A DNA stretch of 58,745 nt from Rhodospirillaceae bacterium (GCA_002690995.1 NZGS01000154.1:2511-61255), one strand, 5' to 3'; shown: positions 36,818-49,110, counted from the first letter of the stretch. Numbers and translations: made by a program. The notes: a model not told the origin generated them from the sequence alone.

Positions 36818-37705
36818 ATGACAATCAACACTATTGCTATTCAGTCGCCCGGAGATATGGGACACGAAATCGGGCGCGTATTGGTGAGTGGCGGCTACAA
36901 GGTAGTATCTGCACTTGAAGGCCGTTCAAAAAGAACAAGAGATTTAGCGAAAAGCGGAGGTATTACTGATGTTGGTAATTTAGAGAATTTATATGATGAT
37001 GTTGATGTAATACTCTCAATTATGCGCCCCGATGAGGCTTTACGTTTCGTTAACAAAATGTGCGATTTAGCTAGCTTCCATAAAGCTAGGCCGCTCCTTG
37101 TAGATCTCAATGCAGTGGCACCGTCAACAGCTTTAAAGGCTGAAAAGCTCTCGCGTGTAGCAGGGTTAGATTTTTTAGATGGAGGTATTATCGGAGAGCC
37201 TCCAAGAGCACCAGAAAATCGGAGTCCTCGCTTATACGTCTCAGGCACTAGGGCCAGTGAGTTAATGGCACTGAATCAATGTGGGCTTGATTTTCGAAAT
37301 TTAGGGTGCTCGTGTGGGTCTGCGTCTGGCATCAAAATGGCTTATGCTGCTTTAACGAAAGGCCTGACGGCTATTGCAATAAATTCAATGGTAACAGCAA
37401 AACTTCACAACGTTCAAAATGAATTTCTCGATGAACTTAAATTTAGTCAAAAAAGCCTATTAGGACATCTTGAAAGGGGACTCCCAAGCATGTGTCCAAA
37501 AGCTTATAGATGGGTTGGCGAGATGGAGGAAATATCGAAAACACACGAGGAACTAGATCTCCCAAAGAACTTATTCGAGGGTGCAGCGGATATTTACCGC
37601 CTTGTAGAGAAGTCACCACTTGGAAAGGAAATAGTAGAGGATAGAAAGTTAGGCACCTCAGCGGAAAATGTCGCAGATGTTTTAGCCGATTTTTTGGGAA
37701 AATAG
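36818..37705 (+). CDS. DUF1932 NAD(P)-binding dehydrogenase
   Basis: A 295-aa protein with a 6-phosphogluconate-dehydrogenase-like Rossmann domain followed by a DUF1932 C-terminal domain. The nucleotide motif reads AIQSPGDMGHEIGRVL, with Ser-Pro-Gly in place of the usual G-x-G; this is common in the family. VDLNAVAPSTA and FLDGGIIGEPPRAPE match the substrate region and SASGIKMAYAALTKG includes the expected catalytic Lys. The substrate is unknown; related enzymes reduce or oxidise beta-hydroxyacids. It is a single gene with AAGG upstream of the ATG, and its stop is 36 bases from the convergent M32 peptidase. Confidence 0.85.
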   Translation: MTINTIAIQSPGDMGHEIGRVLVSGGYKVVSALEGRSKRTRDLAKSGGITDVGNLENLYDDVDVILSIMRPDEALRFVNKMCDLASFHKARPLLVDLNAVAPSTALKAEKLSRVAGLDFLDGGIIGEPPRAPENRSPRLYVSGTRASELMALNQCGLDFRNLGCSCGSASGIKMAYAALTKGLTAIAINSMVTAKLHNVQNEFLDELKFSQKSLLGHLERGLPSMCPKAYRWVGEMEEISKTHEELDLPKNLFEGAADIYRLVEKSPLGKEIVEDRKLGTSAENVADVLADFLGK

Positions 37706-37740
37706 TATAGGAGCTGAGTAGAAAGAGCGCACAGTTTCAT

Positions 37741-39231
37741 TCACTGCATATATCTTGATTTAAGATGGGAAATATAAAAACTTGGGTCCAATGGCGAACC
37801 TGTTGCTCGCTCCATTATTTCATCTGTAGAATAATAACTCCCCCAGGAATGAACATGTTCTCGTAACCAAACTAATAAATCGGAAAAATCACCCTGCTTC
37901 AGTTTAGATAATATTTTTGATTCAACTTTCACCGCCGCTGAGAATAGTTGGGCCGCTGCCATAGCACCTAGTGTATAGGTAGGGAAATAGCCAAACGCTC
38001 CATCGTACCAGTGAATATCTTGCAAACACCCGTCCCTATCATTTGTTGGCCTAAAGCCAAAACTCTTCATAAACATATCATTCCAAGCTAATGGCAACTC
38101 TTTAACTGATAAATCACCACTTAAAAGGGACTGCTCAAGCCTATATCTTAAAATTACGTGAAGCGGATATGTCAGTTCATCTGCATCTACTCTTATAAAA
38201 TTAGGAGTGATTCTAAGACATTTTTGGTGTAGCGCGGAAGCCGACCATTCTTTCCCTGAGACATCGAACTCATCAGCAAGGACAGGAGCCAAAAACTCGA
38301 AAAATTCACGGGACCGACAAGCCTGCATCTCTAATGTCAAAGACTGACTTTCATGAAGCACCATGCCCCTCGCGTCCCCGACTGGTTGTCCTCTCCACTC
38401 CTTTGGCAACCCTTGCTCGTACAAGGCATGTCCCGTCTCATGAATAACCCCCATAAGACTACTTGCCCAGTCTTGCTCGTCGTATCGCGTCGTAATGCGA
38501 ACGTCGTCCGGTATGCCTCCCGAAAAGGGATGTGCACTCTTATCGAGCCGCCCCTTTTGAAAATTAAAGCCTTGCTGAGCCATCAATTTCAAACCAAGTT
38601 TCTTTTGTTTACTCTCTGTCACTTGGAATGGAATAACAGCATACTCCGTTTTTTTCTGCTGCTCCAAAACGCTTTCAAGTAGTTGAATGAGTTTTGGTTC
38701 TAAATAATTAAAAATTGTATCTAAGTTTTCTGCCTTGGCACCAGGTTCATATTCATCGAGTAGCGCGTCATATGGTTGCATATTAAACTTACCCGCTTTA
38801 ACAGCTGCAATTTCTTTTGTAATCTCGAGCAGCTCACCAAGCGGGTCAACAACCAAATCGAACCTGTTATCCCTTCGGGCTGTTCGCCAAACAGTTTCGC
38901 AGTTATGCCGTGCTCGGGAATGCACATCGATAATCTCCGGTGATAAAGCTGTAGCATTCTTGTGCACTCTTTCTATTTCACGGACATTTGCTCTTTGCCA
39001 GCCCGTTAAGACTTCAGAATCGATTTTAGCAAGCAAGTCGGAAATCAAGTTCGATGTTACTTCCTCATGCCTCAAAACTGATAACGTTGCGAGTTGCTCC
39101 GCTCGTACTTCACTGGCTCCGCTTGGCATAATTGTTTGGCTATCCCAGGAGAGCAAAGCTAGTGCATCTGAGAGGCTTGAAATTCTTTTGAATTTTTTTT
39201 CTAACTTTCTATACGCCTCTAGTGACTCCAT
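37741..39231 (-). CDS. Carboxypeptidase M32 (Taq-type)
   Basis: A 496-aa metallocarboxypeptidase of family M32, removing C-terminal residues in the cytoplasm. The zinc motif HETGHALYEQGL is at about 263, preceded by ITTRYDEQDWASSLMGVIHE, and HESQSL follows about 30 residues on; DELTYPLHVILRYRLE is the conserved active-site block. Length is right for the family when starting from ATG 39231. An in-frame start 12 codons upstream would overlap the surf1 gene and lacks a ribosome binding site. It starts 2 bases after surf1 ends, so it is the last gene of the cytochrome oxidase transcript. Confidence 0.94.
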   Translation of the reverse strand: MESLEAYRKLEKKFKRISSLSDALALLSWDSQTIMPSGASEVRAEQLATLSVLRHEEVTSNLISDLLAKIDSEVLTGWQRANVREIERVHKNATALSPEIIDVHSRARHNCETVWRTARRDNRFDLVVDPLGELLEITKEIAAVKAGKFNMQPYDALLDEYEPGAKAENLDTIFNYLEPKLIQLLESVLEQQKKTEYAVIPFQVTESKQKKLGLKLMAQQGFNFQKGRLDKSAHPFSGGIPDDVRITTRYDEQDWASSLMGVIHETGHALYEQGLPKEWRGQPVGDARGMVLHESQSLTLEMQACRSREFFEFLAPVLADEFDVSGKEWSASALHQKCLRITPNFIRVDADELTYPLHVILRYRLEQSLLSGDLSVKELPLAWNDMFMKSFGFRPTNDRDGCLQDIHWYDGAFGYFPTYTLGAMAAAQLFSAAVKVESKILSKLKQGDFSDLLVWLREHVHSWGSYYSTDEIMERATGSPLDPSFYISHLKSRYMQ

Positions 39232-39232
39232 A

Positions 39233-39943
39233 TTACCCGTCGTCAGTTCGGTAGTGATATATGACATAAATAACTAACAGTGATATTGCTAGCAGGTACC
39301 ATGTAAGTGCGTATTGAAGGTGTTCATTCCGCATGTTAATTGATTGACTAGCTCCGATTGGGAGAGTGTAGGGTCCAGGCCCTCGCAGCACATCAATGTA
39401 ATAATTTGATATCGGTCCCACCTGACTTTTGGCGGCCATTTGCTCGGCATTGATATAGAGCCAAACGTCATTTTGCGGCTCGTTTTCTGGCACAAAATAT
39501 CCCTTTTTTTTATCCTCTCGGATAATACCCTCTACAACCACACTACCTTCCGTCAATGTCTCGGGACGGGTTTTTCTATGTCGCAATCTTTCCGGTATCC
39601 AGCCCCTATTAATTAGTGTGATTTTGCCATCCGTACTTTGCAACGGCGTGACCAAGTGAAAACCCGCAGTTCCTTCGAAAGTCTTGCCCGTTATCGCAAA
39701 TTCATGCTGATGCATAAACTTTCCCATAAGAGCAACGCGCTTAAATCTCCACTTTTCTATGTTCGTCACCTTCAAAGGCGGGGCAACTGCTTTGTCAGAA
39801 ATACGTTCTTCAAATGTCTCGATAATTTCAGATTTCCACTGCATCCTTTGCAATTGCCATGTCCCAAGTCCTACCAGAACTAAAAGCGCTGGGATTGTGA
39901 AAAGTGTCGGCCACAAAGTCAGTTTGAGTTTACGCTGCGTCAT
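39233..39943 (-). CDS. surf1: SURF1 family cytochrome oxidase biogenesis protein
   Basis: A 236-aa inner-membrane protein, homolog of mitochondrial SURF1, which helps insertion of heme a into subunit I. There is one helix near each end (LFTIPALLVLVGLGTWQLQRMQW, shown in part by residues 14-30, and YALTWYLLAISLLVIYVIY), with the soluble domain between them in the periplasm. The motif LGTWQLQRMQWK and VLINRGWIPE-like segment (LINRGWIPERLR) are diagnostic. It lies 190 bases downstream of ctaE; that gap (39944-40133) holds no gene or clear terminator. Confidence 0.93.
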   Translation of the reverse strand: MTQRKLKLTLWPTLFTIPALLVLVGLGTWQLQRMQWKSEIIETFEERISDKAVAPPLKVTNIEKWRFKRVALMGKFMHQHEFAITGKTFEGTAGFHLVTPLQSTDGKITLINRGWIPERLRHRKTRPETLTEGSVVVEGIIREDKKKGYFVPENEPQNDVWLYINAEQMAAKSQVGPISNYYIDVLRGPGPYTLPIGASQSINMRNEHLQYALTWYLLAISLLVIYVIYHYRTDDG

Positions 39944-40133
39944 TCTAAATTGGAACTTCCTTCAAATAATCTCCAACAGACAGGCGCTGTTAAACCGCTT
40001 TGAACTTTCAAGTAAATTTTAATTCTTTAATTGCAAGGTCCGCCAACCAATGCGGTTTATTTACTAAAGCTGTATCAGGAAGCCTATACCATTCTGTCAG
40101 GGCACAACCAGACTAAATATGATAGCGCTTTTA

Positions 40134-40919
40134 TCAGCCACCCCACCAATAGATGCAGATGAATAAAAAGAGCCAAACAACATCAACAAAATGCCAGTAC
40201 CATGCAGCTGCCTCAAATCCGAAGTGATGCTCCGGGTTGAAGTGCCCTGCCCTCCCTCTGAACCAACAAACAACTAAAAAGCAGGTTCCAACTAATACAT
40301 GAAAACCGTGGAAGCCAGTGGCCATGTAGAAGGTCGACGAGTAAATGCCATCTTTAAAACCAAACGTTGCGTGGTCATATTCGTAAATCTGTAGCCCCGT
40401 AAACGCGGCTCCTAAAAGCACTGTAACGCCCAGGCCTAAGATAAAGTTCTTTCTATCATTCTCAAGTAACGCAGCGTGCGCCCAGGTACATGTACAGCCC
40501 GACAATAATAGAACCATTGTATTGATCAAGGGAATATCGAAGGGATCAAATGTCTCAACTCCGGCTGGAGGCCATACACCCGTATCTGGATAAAGGGAGG
40601 AGTCAAAGAACGCCCAGAAAAAGGCTAGGAAAAACATCACCTCTGACGCTATGAACAAAATCATACCGTATCGCATACCTATCTGGACTATCGGGGTATG
40701 ATGCCCTTGATGTTCTGCCTCTCTTATTACATCGCGCCACCAAAAAAACATCGTTATTAAGATGAAAACCAACCCCGCTGACATTATTGGAATGCCAAAT
40801 GGCTTGTCGTGCATAAACATGATAGCGCCCACGGCTGCTACGAAGCCAGACATAGCACCTAGTGCCGGCCACGGGCTGGGTTCTACCAAATGAAAGGAGT
40901 GACTATGTCCGCCGCTCAT
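40134..40919 (-). CDS. ctaE: Cytochrome c oxidase subunit III
   Basis: The 261-aa, seven-helix third subunit of the aa3 oxidase. It begins HSFHLVEPSPWPALGA, has REAEHQGHHTPIVQIGMRYG after helix two, EVMFFLAFFWAFFDSSL with the conserved Glu, and ends HHFGFEAAAWYWHFVDVVWL, all standard for subunit III. It stabilises subunit I and guards the proton-uptake route. ATG with GAGGAA upstream. It follows ctaG after 85 bases. Confidence 0.97.
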   Translation of the reverse strand: MSGGHSHSFHLVEPSPWPALGAMSGFVAAVGAIMFMHDKPFGIPIMSAGLVFILITMFFWWRDVIREAEHQGHHTPIVQIGMRYGMILFIASEVMFFLAFFWAFFDSSLYPDTGVWPPAGVETFDPFDIPLINTMVLLLSGCTCTWAHAALLENDRKNFILGLGVTVLLGAAFTGLQIYEYDHATFGFKDGIYSSTFYMATGFHGFHVLVGTCFLVVCWFRGRAGHFNPEHHFGFEAAAWYWHFVDVVWLFLFICIYWWGG

Positions 40920-41004
40920 GTATTCCTCTTTCCCCGTCTTTAACAGATATTCAATATAATAATCTTTAAGGTATTATCCTCTTTTAAACCAATATTACAA
41001 TATA

Positions 41005-41595
41005 TCAGCCCGCTTTTTTTTCACTAGTTGCAGCAGTTCCTGATTGAACTTGAGATTTGAAGAAAGTATACGAAAGCGTGATAGTGGTAACACCATCTAA
41101 GTTAGGGTCATTTGCCATATCGGGATCAATAAAAAACGAAACTGGCATATCAATTATTTGGTTTGGTGCTAGCAGCTGTTCCTGAAAGCAAAAGCACTCT
41201 ACTTTATTAAAGTATATACCCGCTTTATCCGGTGTGACGTTAAATGTCGCGGTTCCAACCACCGGAGTACTACCTGTGTTTTCAGCTCTATAAAATGCTA
41301 ATGCATTTTCGCCTAAAGACAACTCTAGCGATCTTTGCGTCGGTAAAAACTTCCAATCTAACGCCGGGTTAACATTTGCATCGAAACGAACGATGATAGA
41401 TCTATCTAGAACTTTATCAGAAGTATTTTCAGCAACCTGAGTTGTTCCCCCATAGCCAGTTACTTGGCAAAAAAGCTTGTACAACGGCACAGAAGCGTAG
41501 CTTAGAGCCCCCATAAAGAAAACAACGCTCATTACGAGGAGCAGGGTTTTTTGTTTTCGTTTTTGCGCCTGATCCTTGACGTTAGTCCCAACCAT
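41005..41595 (-). CDS. ctaG: Cytochrome c oxidase assembly protein CtaG (Cox11)
   Basis: A 196-aa copper chaperone with one N-terminal helix (about 16-36) and a periplasmic immunoglobulin-like domain. It delivers copper to the CuB site of subunit I. The copper motif is ECFCFQEQ (C-x-C), and the preceding VGTATFNVTPDKAGIYFNK is typical of Cox11. It starts 9 bases after the small CoxF-like gene in the same operon. Confidence 0.96.
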   Translation of the reverse strand: MVGTNVKDQAQKRKQKTLLLVMSVVFFMGALSYASVPLYKLFCQVTGYGGTTQVAENTSDKVLDRSIIVRFDANVNPALDWKFLPTQRSLELSLGENALAFYRAENTGSTPVVGTATFNVTPDKAGIYFNKVECFCFQEQLLAPNQIIDMPVSFFIDPDMANDPNLDGVTTITLSYTFFKSQVQSGTAATSEKKAG

Positions 41596-41603
41596 TAGCC
41601 AAC

Positions 41604-41744
41604 CTACAACATTCTAACAATGGTTATGATAAATAGGAGCACACAGAAGGCCGCTATTAACCCAAAAACTGCCCAATTTTTTGCCCTTTTCGAATCCCTG
41701 AACGCCTTGCGATCCGTGGCAACTGTCGGTTTAGTGGTGTTCAT
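41604..41744 (-). CDS. Small CoxF-like single-helix protein of cytochrome oxidase operon
   Basis: A 46-aa gene squeezed between ctaB and ctaG. The ATG shares one base with the ctaB stop (TAATG) and the TAG lies 8 bases before the ctaG start, so it is fully embedded in the operon. The N-terminal half is basic and polar (ending RDSKRAKNWAVFG); the second half is one hydrophobic helix ending ITIVRML. This matches the small CoxF-type proteins that lie at this place in many alphaproteobacterial cox operons. Its function is not established; a role in oxidase assembly is inferred from position. Confidence 0.85.
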   Translation of the reverse strand: MNTTKPTVATDRKAFRDSKRAKNWAVFGLIAAFCVLLFIITIVRML

Positions 41745-42694
41745 TAATAAAACACTTTTGCTAATTCAGGTCGGAACGGGAGACCAAGGGACTTGTCAAC
41801 TAATAAAGCTAAGAAGAGGAAGAATAGATACAATATAGAAAAGCCAAAGAGTTGCTTGCAATGTTTAACTAAACCGTATTTAAAAACGCGCCACGCTAAA
41901 ACTAAAAAAAGCGCCCCCATAACCAGTGTTATAATGACGTAAAGTAACGCCGCCATCCCAATAATATAGGGCATCAAGCTAATTGCAAAAAGGATAATGC
42001 TATACACTAAAATTTGCTTCCTGGTCTCTTTCGGCCCGTGAGTATTTGGCAGCATCGGCACTCCAGCTGCCTCATAATCATCGCTTCGATAAAGGGCTAA
42101 AGCCCAGAAATGAGGTGGTGTCCAAATAAATATCACGGCGAACAAAGTTAGTGACTCAAGTGCTACATTTCCTGAAATTGCTGCCCATCCTATAACAGGA
42201 GGGAGGGCGCCTGCTGCTCCGCCAATAACAATATTTTGAGGGGTCGAACGTTTCAGCCATATTGTGTAGATGAAAATATAAAACGCGATAGTAAATGCAA
42301 GCAAGGAAGCCGCTAACCAATTCACTGCCAAGCCCATCACCATCACCGATCCTCCGGACAGGAGGACACCAAAGGTCAGTGCAGAGTCCGGAGTAACACG
42401 CCCTGATGGAATTGGTCGGCCCTTCGTTCTAGACATTATCTGATCAATATCGCGATCAAACCACATATTTATCGCACCGGAAGCTCCTGCCCCAACCGCT
42501 ATGCATATAATTGCAACGATCTGTAGAACATAATGCAATTCGCCCGGCGCCATAAACATGCCTACAAAGCCCGTGAAAACGACCAGCGACATTACACGCG
42601 GTTTCAACAAGGCCGAGAAGTCGCGAAAATGGGTCCAAACAGAGTTTCCAGCACCCGCAGAGACCGGCGTTTCAATGGAAGTAAAGGAAGTCAA
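41744..42694 (-). CDS. ctaB: Protoheme IX farnesyltransferase (heme O synthase)
   Basis: A 316-aa UbiA-superfamily membrane enzyme adding a farnesyl group to heme b to make heme O, the precursor of heme A. The prenyl-diphosphate motifs are [19 protein letters not shown] (about 96-114) and the second, [15 protein letters not shown] (about 213-227). About nine helices. It lies 38 bases after ctaD. A heme A synthase gene (ctaA) is not in the window. Confidence 0.97.
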   Translation of the reverse strand: MTSFTSIETPVSAGAGNSVWTHFRDFSALLKPRVMSLVVFTGFVGMFMAPGELHYVLQIVAIICIAVGAGASGAINMWFDRDIDQIMSRTKGRPIPSGRVTPDSALTFGVLLSGGSVMVMGLAVNWLAASLLAFTIAFYIFIYTIWLKRSTPQNIVIGGAAGALPPVIGWAAISGNVALESLTLFAVIFIWTPPHFWALALYRSDDYEAAGVPMLPNTHGPKETRKQILVYSIILFAISLMPYIIGMAALLYVIITLVMGALFLVLAWRVFKYGLVKHCKQLFGFSILYLFFLFLALLVDKSLGLPFRPELAKVFY

Positions 42695-42732
42695 ACTTAT
42701 CCCCCAATGTTTTGGTGCGTAGAGCGTACCAA

Positions 42733-45194
<2,462 letters not shown>

Positions 45195-45315
45195 ATCTTG
45201 CGCTCTCTGCTCCTGTATATCGACTTTATCGGAAGTTCTCCGATATGATATGTCATACCTCAGATTTGAATAACAATAAAAGTAACTCTTAGTAGTCCAC
45301 GTCTCAAGGCATCAC

Positions 45316-45336
45316 AGCGCGTCAGAAAGTCGCGCT
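45316..45336. repeat. Inverted repeat in the ctaC-tldD intergenic region
   Basis: AGCGCG (45316-45321) and CGCGCT (45331-45336) are perfect inverted repeats 9 bases apart in an otherwise AT-rich 285-base gap between divergent genes. It could be an operator or a small hairpin; no known regulator motif is recognised. Confidence 0.3.
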
Positions 45337-45479
45337 GACACTTTGATTTAAGGGATTTTGTTCATAAAAACAACCCTATGTTGAGGTTTATAGTGCCTCT
45401 GAGGTAATATCGTTTAAATTACAGTTTTTTATCCTATATAGAGTGCTTCGAGTAGTTAATTATAAGAGAAGGCTTAATT

Positions 45480-46913
45480 ATGAGTGTTTTGCGCAAAACC
45501 GACGTTATCTTCTTTGAAGATAGAGACCTAAGTAAGGATAAATTAAGCCGTATCGTTGATGATGCGCTAGGTAAATCTGATGATGGGGAGCTCTTCTTGG
45601 AGTATTGCCAATCTGAAGCCTTCGCTTTTGATGACGGGCGTCTGAAGACCGCTTCTTATGACACCTCACAAGGCTTCGGAATACGTTCTATTGCTGGCGA
45701 AACAAGAGGTTATGCGCATTCTTCCGAACTAAGTGAAGCCGCCATCAAAAGGGCAGCTGATACCGTTAGAAATGTAAGTGCTGATTTCAATGAAAGCATA
45801 GACGATCATCCTGGAGGAACCAACCAAAGCCTTTACACGGACGAAAATCCGATGTTGGGGATGAGTTTCTCCGAAAAAGTAAAACTTTTGAAAGATATCG
45901 ATGCTTACGCCAGAGACAGCGATACGCGGATAAAACAAGTTTCAACGTCGCTATCTGCATCTTGGCAAGCAGTTCAAATTATACGACGCGGAGGATTTCG
46001 CGTTGCTGATATTAGGCCTTTAGTGCGTTTGAATGTCTCTGTTGTGGTAGGTCATGGAAATAAAATGGAAAGCGGGGGTACCGGGGTCGGCGGCAGACTG
46101 GCTTATGATCGATACATCGCAACAGATAATTGGAAACAACAAGTGGATGAAGCATTAAGAATTGCGCTAGTCAATTTAGAGGCGACTGCTGCTCCTGCCG
46201 GGGAAATGGATGTGGTTTTGGGGCCGGGCTGGCCAGGCGTTATGTTGCATGAAGCCGTAGGTCACGGATTAGAGGGTGATTTTAATCGAAAAGAGACATC
46301 CACTTTTACTGGCTTAGTCGGAGAAAGAGTAGCCTCTAAAGGGGTCACTGTGATAGATGATGGAACTATACCGGATCGACGCGGATCTATAACGGTGGAT
46401 GACGAAGGCACACCGTCAAAACGCAATGTTCTTATAGAAGACGGAATTCTAGTCGGGTACATGCAAGACCGCCAAAATGCACGGCTAATGGGGGTTCCAA
46501 CAACAGGGAACGGGCGTCGACAAAGCTACGCACATCACCCTATGCCAAGAATGACTAATACTTACATGCTTGGTGGAGACTGCGAGCCCGAAGAGATAAT
46601 AAAAAGCGTGAAAAATGGCGTATATGCAGTAAACTTTTCTGGGGGTCAAGTCGATATCGTATCGGGTAAATTTGTATTTTCTGCAAGTGAAGCTTACCTA
46701 ATCGAAGATGGTAAAATTAAAAATCCCGTCAAAGGCGCAACGTTGATTGGTAACGGGCCAGACGCGATGAACAAAATATCTATGATCGGAAACGATATGA
46801 AACTTGATGAGGGGGTAGGCACGTGTGGAAAGGACGGTCAAGGTGTTCCCGTCGGTGTCGGACAGCCTACCCTAAAAATGAATGGTGTCACAGTCGGTGG
46901 AACAGCCGTTTAG
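45480..46913 (+). CDS. tldD: Metalloprotease TldD
   Basis: A 477-aa zinc peptidase subunit, usually acting with TldE/PmbA to degrade small unfolded peptides and to process modified peptides such as microcin B17. The zinc motif HEAVGHGLEGDF is at about 257-268, followed by the conserved GSITVDDEGTP and the C-terminal GTCGKDGQGVPVGVGQPTL (shown as GTCGKDGQGVPVG). Length is normal. tldE is not in the window. Divergent from ctaC, an arrangement common in Rhodospirillales. Confidence 0.96.
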   Translation: MSVLRKTDVIFFEDRDLSKDKLSRIVDDALGKSDDGELFLEYCQSEAFAFDDGRLKTASYDTSQGFGIRSIAGETRGYAHSSELSEAAIKRAADTVRNVSADFNESIDDHPGGTNQSLYTDENPMLGMSFSEKVKLLKDIDAYARDSDTRIKQVSTSLSASWQAVQIIRRGGFRVADIRPLVRLNVSVVVGHGNKMESGGTGVGGRLAYDRYIATDNWKQQVDEALRIALVNLEATAAPAGEMDVVLGPGWPGVMLHEAVGHGLEGDFNRKETSTFTGLVGERVASKGVTVIDDGTIPDRRGSITVDDEGTPSKRNVLIEDGILVGYMQDRQNARLMGVPTTGNGRRQSYAHHPMPRMTNTYMLGGDCEPEEIIKSVKNGVYAVNFSGGQVDIVSGKFVFSASEAYLIEDGKIKNPVKGATLIGNGPDAMNKISMIGNDMKLDEGVGTCGKDGQGVPVGVGQPTLKMNGVTVGGTAV

Positions 46914-46917
46914 TATT

Positions 46918-46948
46918 GGTTACCAGAACTTTGGGAAAGTTTGTAACC
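46918..46948. terminator. Hairpin between convergent tldD and gshA
   Basis: GGTTAC (46918-46923) pairs with GTAACC (46943-46948), and inside it AACTTT (46927-46932) pairs with AAAGTT (46936-46941) around a GGG loop. The double stem lies just after the tldD stop and near the gshA stop. There is no good T-run on either side, so it could be a weak bidirectional terminator or an mRNA 3'-end structure. Confidence 0.5.
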
Positions 46949-46969
46949 CTAATGATTAGAGAACGTATT

Positions 46970-48334
46970 TTAATATCGCAGTTCACTGTAGACTGGATCA
47001 ACGCTTCCAGACCATCGTGTTTTGAAAGCTTCGACCAAATCCTCGGCCGGTGTCTTACCTCGGTCGGCAATATCCCGGAGTGTATCCAAAAAGCCAGACT
47101 CGTCGTTCCCGGCGGCATCTAAATTGCCGCGATTCTTCAGACCTCTAGAAGATATAAGTAAAACCTGCTTTGCGAGTTGCTGAAGCGTTGTATTTCGAAA
47201 TTTAGTAGACAATCCCTCTACCGGAACTCGCCTTCTCATGTCTTCTCTTTCAACATCGGTCCAGTCTTTAACGAAGTCCCACGCTGCCTGCTGTGCGTCA
47301 GTGTCATACAACAGTCCAACCCAAAATGCTGGCAGAGCACAAAGATTCTTCCATGGTCCCCCATCTGTACCACGCATTTCTATATATTTTTTTAATCTAA
47401 CCTCAGGAAAATTTGTCGTCATATGGTCTGCCCAATCACCCATATGTGGAAGCTCTCCCTCAAATCCCTCTAATTTACCCGCCATAAAATCCCTAAAACT
47501 TTTGCCCGCTACATCATGATATATACCGTCACGGTAAACAAAATACATTGGAACATCCAAAATGTAATCTACATGACGTTCAAAGCCATAACCTTCCTCA
47601 AAAACAAACGGCAGCATCCCGCACCTGTAGGGATCTGTGTCTGTCCAAACATTGCTCCGCAATGATAAGCAGTTACTCACCCCACCTTCTTGAAATGGCG
47701 AATTTGCGAATAATGCTGTGGCCAGTGGTTGCAGGGCAATACTTATCCTATATTTTTGCACCATATCGGCTTCATGACTGAAATCCAAATTTGTTTGAAC
47801 CGTGCAGGTTCGCAGCATCATGTCGAGCCCTAGTGTCCCTACTTCTTGCATCCATCGCTTCATTATGGAATATCGGCCTTTTGGCATCCAGGGGACTTCA
47901 TTTCTAGTCCATTTCGGATCAAAACCAAGCCCCAACATACCAATACCTAATTCATCACCTACCTCTTTTACTTGAGCTAGGTGGGTATGCACTTCGTCAC
48001 AAGTCTGATGTATTGTCTGTAAGGGAGCACCTGAAAGCTCAAACTGCCCCCCGGGCTCGAGTGTGATGGCACATCCTTCTAATGAAAGCGCAATAACATT
48101 ATCTTTTTCTCTTATCGGCTGCCATCCAAATCGTGTAAGTCGGTTTAAAATTTCGGCAATACCATCAGGACCCTCATAGGGGAGGCGCTTATTGTCCGAT
48201 AGGCGAAAGGGAAATTTCTCATGCTCAGTGCCAATCCGCCAATTTTCTTTAGGTTTACAACCAGACTCCAAGTCTTCGATCAGTTGTGACTTTTTTTCAA
48301 TTGGCTCACCTTCGGAATCAGGGGGTCGTGACAT
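46970..48334 (-). CDS. gshA: Glutamate-cysteine ligase (alphaproteobacterial/plant type)
   Basis: A 454-aa enzyme joining glutamate and cysteine, the first step of glutathione synthesis. The start of the catalytic domain is WRIGTEHEKFPF, followed by LEGCAITLEPGGQFELSGAP and MLRTCTVQTNLDFSHEADM, all typical of the GCS2/plant-like class. The start is the ATG at 48334 with AAGGA 6 bases upstream; the frame stays open 45 codons further back, into the rsmE coding region, but that part has no ribosome binding site. It follows rsmE after 38 bases, so the two are cotranscribed. Confidence 0.95.
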   Translation of the reverse strand: MSRPPDSEGEPIEKKSQLIEDLESGCKPKENWRIGTEHEKFPFRLSDNKRLPYEGPDGIAEILNRLTRFGWQPIREKDNVIALSLEGCAITLEPGGQFELSGAPLQTIHQTCDEVHTHLAQVKEVGDELGIGMLGLGFDPKWTRNEVPWMPKGRYSIMKRWMQEVGTLGLDMMLRTCTVQTNLDFSHEADMVQKYRISIALQPLATALFANSPFQEGGVSNCLSLRSNVWTDTDPYRCGMLPFVFEEGYGFERHVDYILDVPMYFVYRDGIYHDVAGKSFRDFMAGKLEGFEGELPHMGDWADHMTTNFPEVRLKKYIEMRGTDGGPWKNLCALPAFWVGLLYDTDAQQAAWDFVKDWTDVEREDMRRRVPVEGLSTKFRNTTLQQLAKQVLLISSRGLKNRGNLDAAGNDESGFLDTLRDIADRGKTPAEDLVEAFKTRWSGSVDPVYSELRY

Positions 48335-48372
48335 AGATTTTCCTTTACCAATTAAGTTTTTTCGACGTAAAG

Positions 48373-49110
48373 TTAAAGCCAATCCCCAGCGGCAGCTTGC
48401 CAACAAGCTAAAGCTGCCACAGCAGCCGTATCCGACCTTAGGATTCGTTTCCCCAAACTTACGCGACACACATTGCCTAGTTTATCCACCTGGTCAAGCT
48501 CTTCCTTTGCAAAACCGCCCTCTGGGCCTATTAACAAACCTGATGCTCGATGGTGGGATGATCGAAAAGCGTCCAAAATTGGGGCGCCTCTCCCTGTTTC
48601 ATCCAAACAGAATAAATCCCTATCATGCGGCCACTTTTCAATTAAGGTGTCAAAGTCAATGGGATCTAATATTTGAGGAACGGTAAGCCTTCCCGACTGC
48701 TCAGCCGCTTCTATTGAATTGGACCTTAACCTCTCCGCATTCACCCTGCTAACTGAAGTATATTTAGTAAAAATAGGCCATAGGGCTCCAGCACCAAGTT
48801 CCGTGGCTTTTTGGGCCAAATAGTCAATTCGAGTTCTTTTTATGGGCGCAAAGACTAGCCAAATATCCGAGATAACCTCTTGCAATTTAATTTGCTCTAT
48901 TACTTCCAATTCCACAAATTTCTTTGAAATGATTTTAATCGTCGACAGCCATTCACCCTCCTCACCATTGAAAAGGGCAATTTGACTATTTTCCTTAAGG
49001 CGCAATACCGACCTTATATAGTGCGATTGATCATTTTTTAAGACCAACGATTTACCGATCGACAGATAATCTCTAACATAAAGTCTGGTTTCATAATCTT
49101 TTACTGACAT
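48373..49110 (-). CDS. rsmE: 16S rRNA (uracil1498-N3)-methyltransferase
   Basis: A 245-aa SPOUT-class enzyme methylating U1498 of 16S rRNA. The N-terminal PUA-like domain (RLYVRDYLSIG onward) precedes the knotted SAM domain with LIGPEGGFAKEELDQV (about 188-203) and SLGKRILRSDTAAVAALA, the diagnostic C-terminal knot. It is first in a unit with gshA. It is divergent from ubiA across a 175-base gap without recognisable features. Confidence 0.96.
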   Translation of the reverse strand: MSVKDYETRLYVRDYLSIGKSLVLKNDQSHYIRSVLRLKENSQIALFNGEEGEWLSTIKIISKKFVELEVIEQIKLQEVISDIWLVFAPIKRTRIDYLAQKATELGAGALWPIFTKYTSVSRVNAERLRSNSIEAAEQSGRLTVPQILDPIDFDTLIEKWPHDRDLFCLDETGRGAPILDAFRSSHHRASGLLIGPEGGFAKEELDQVDKLGNVCRVSLGKRILRSDTAAVAALACWQAAAGDWL

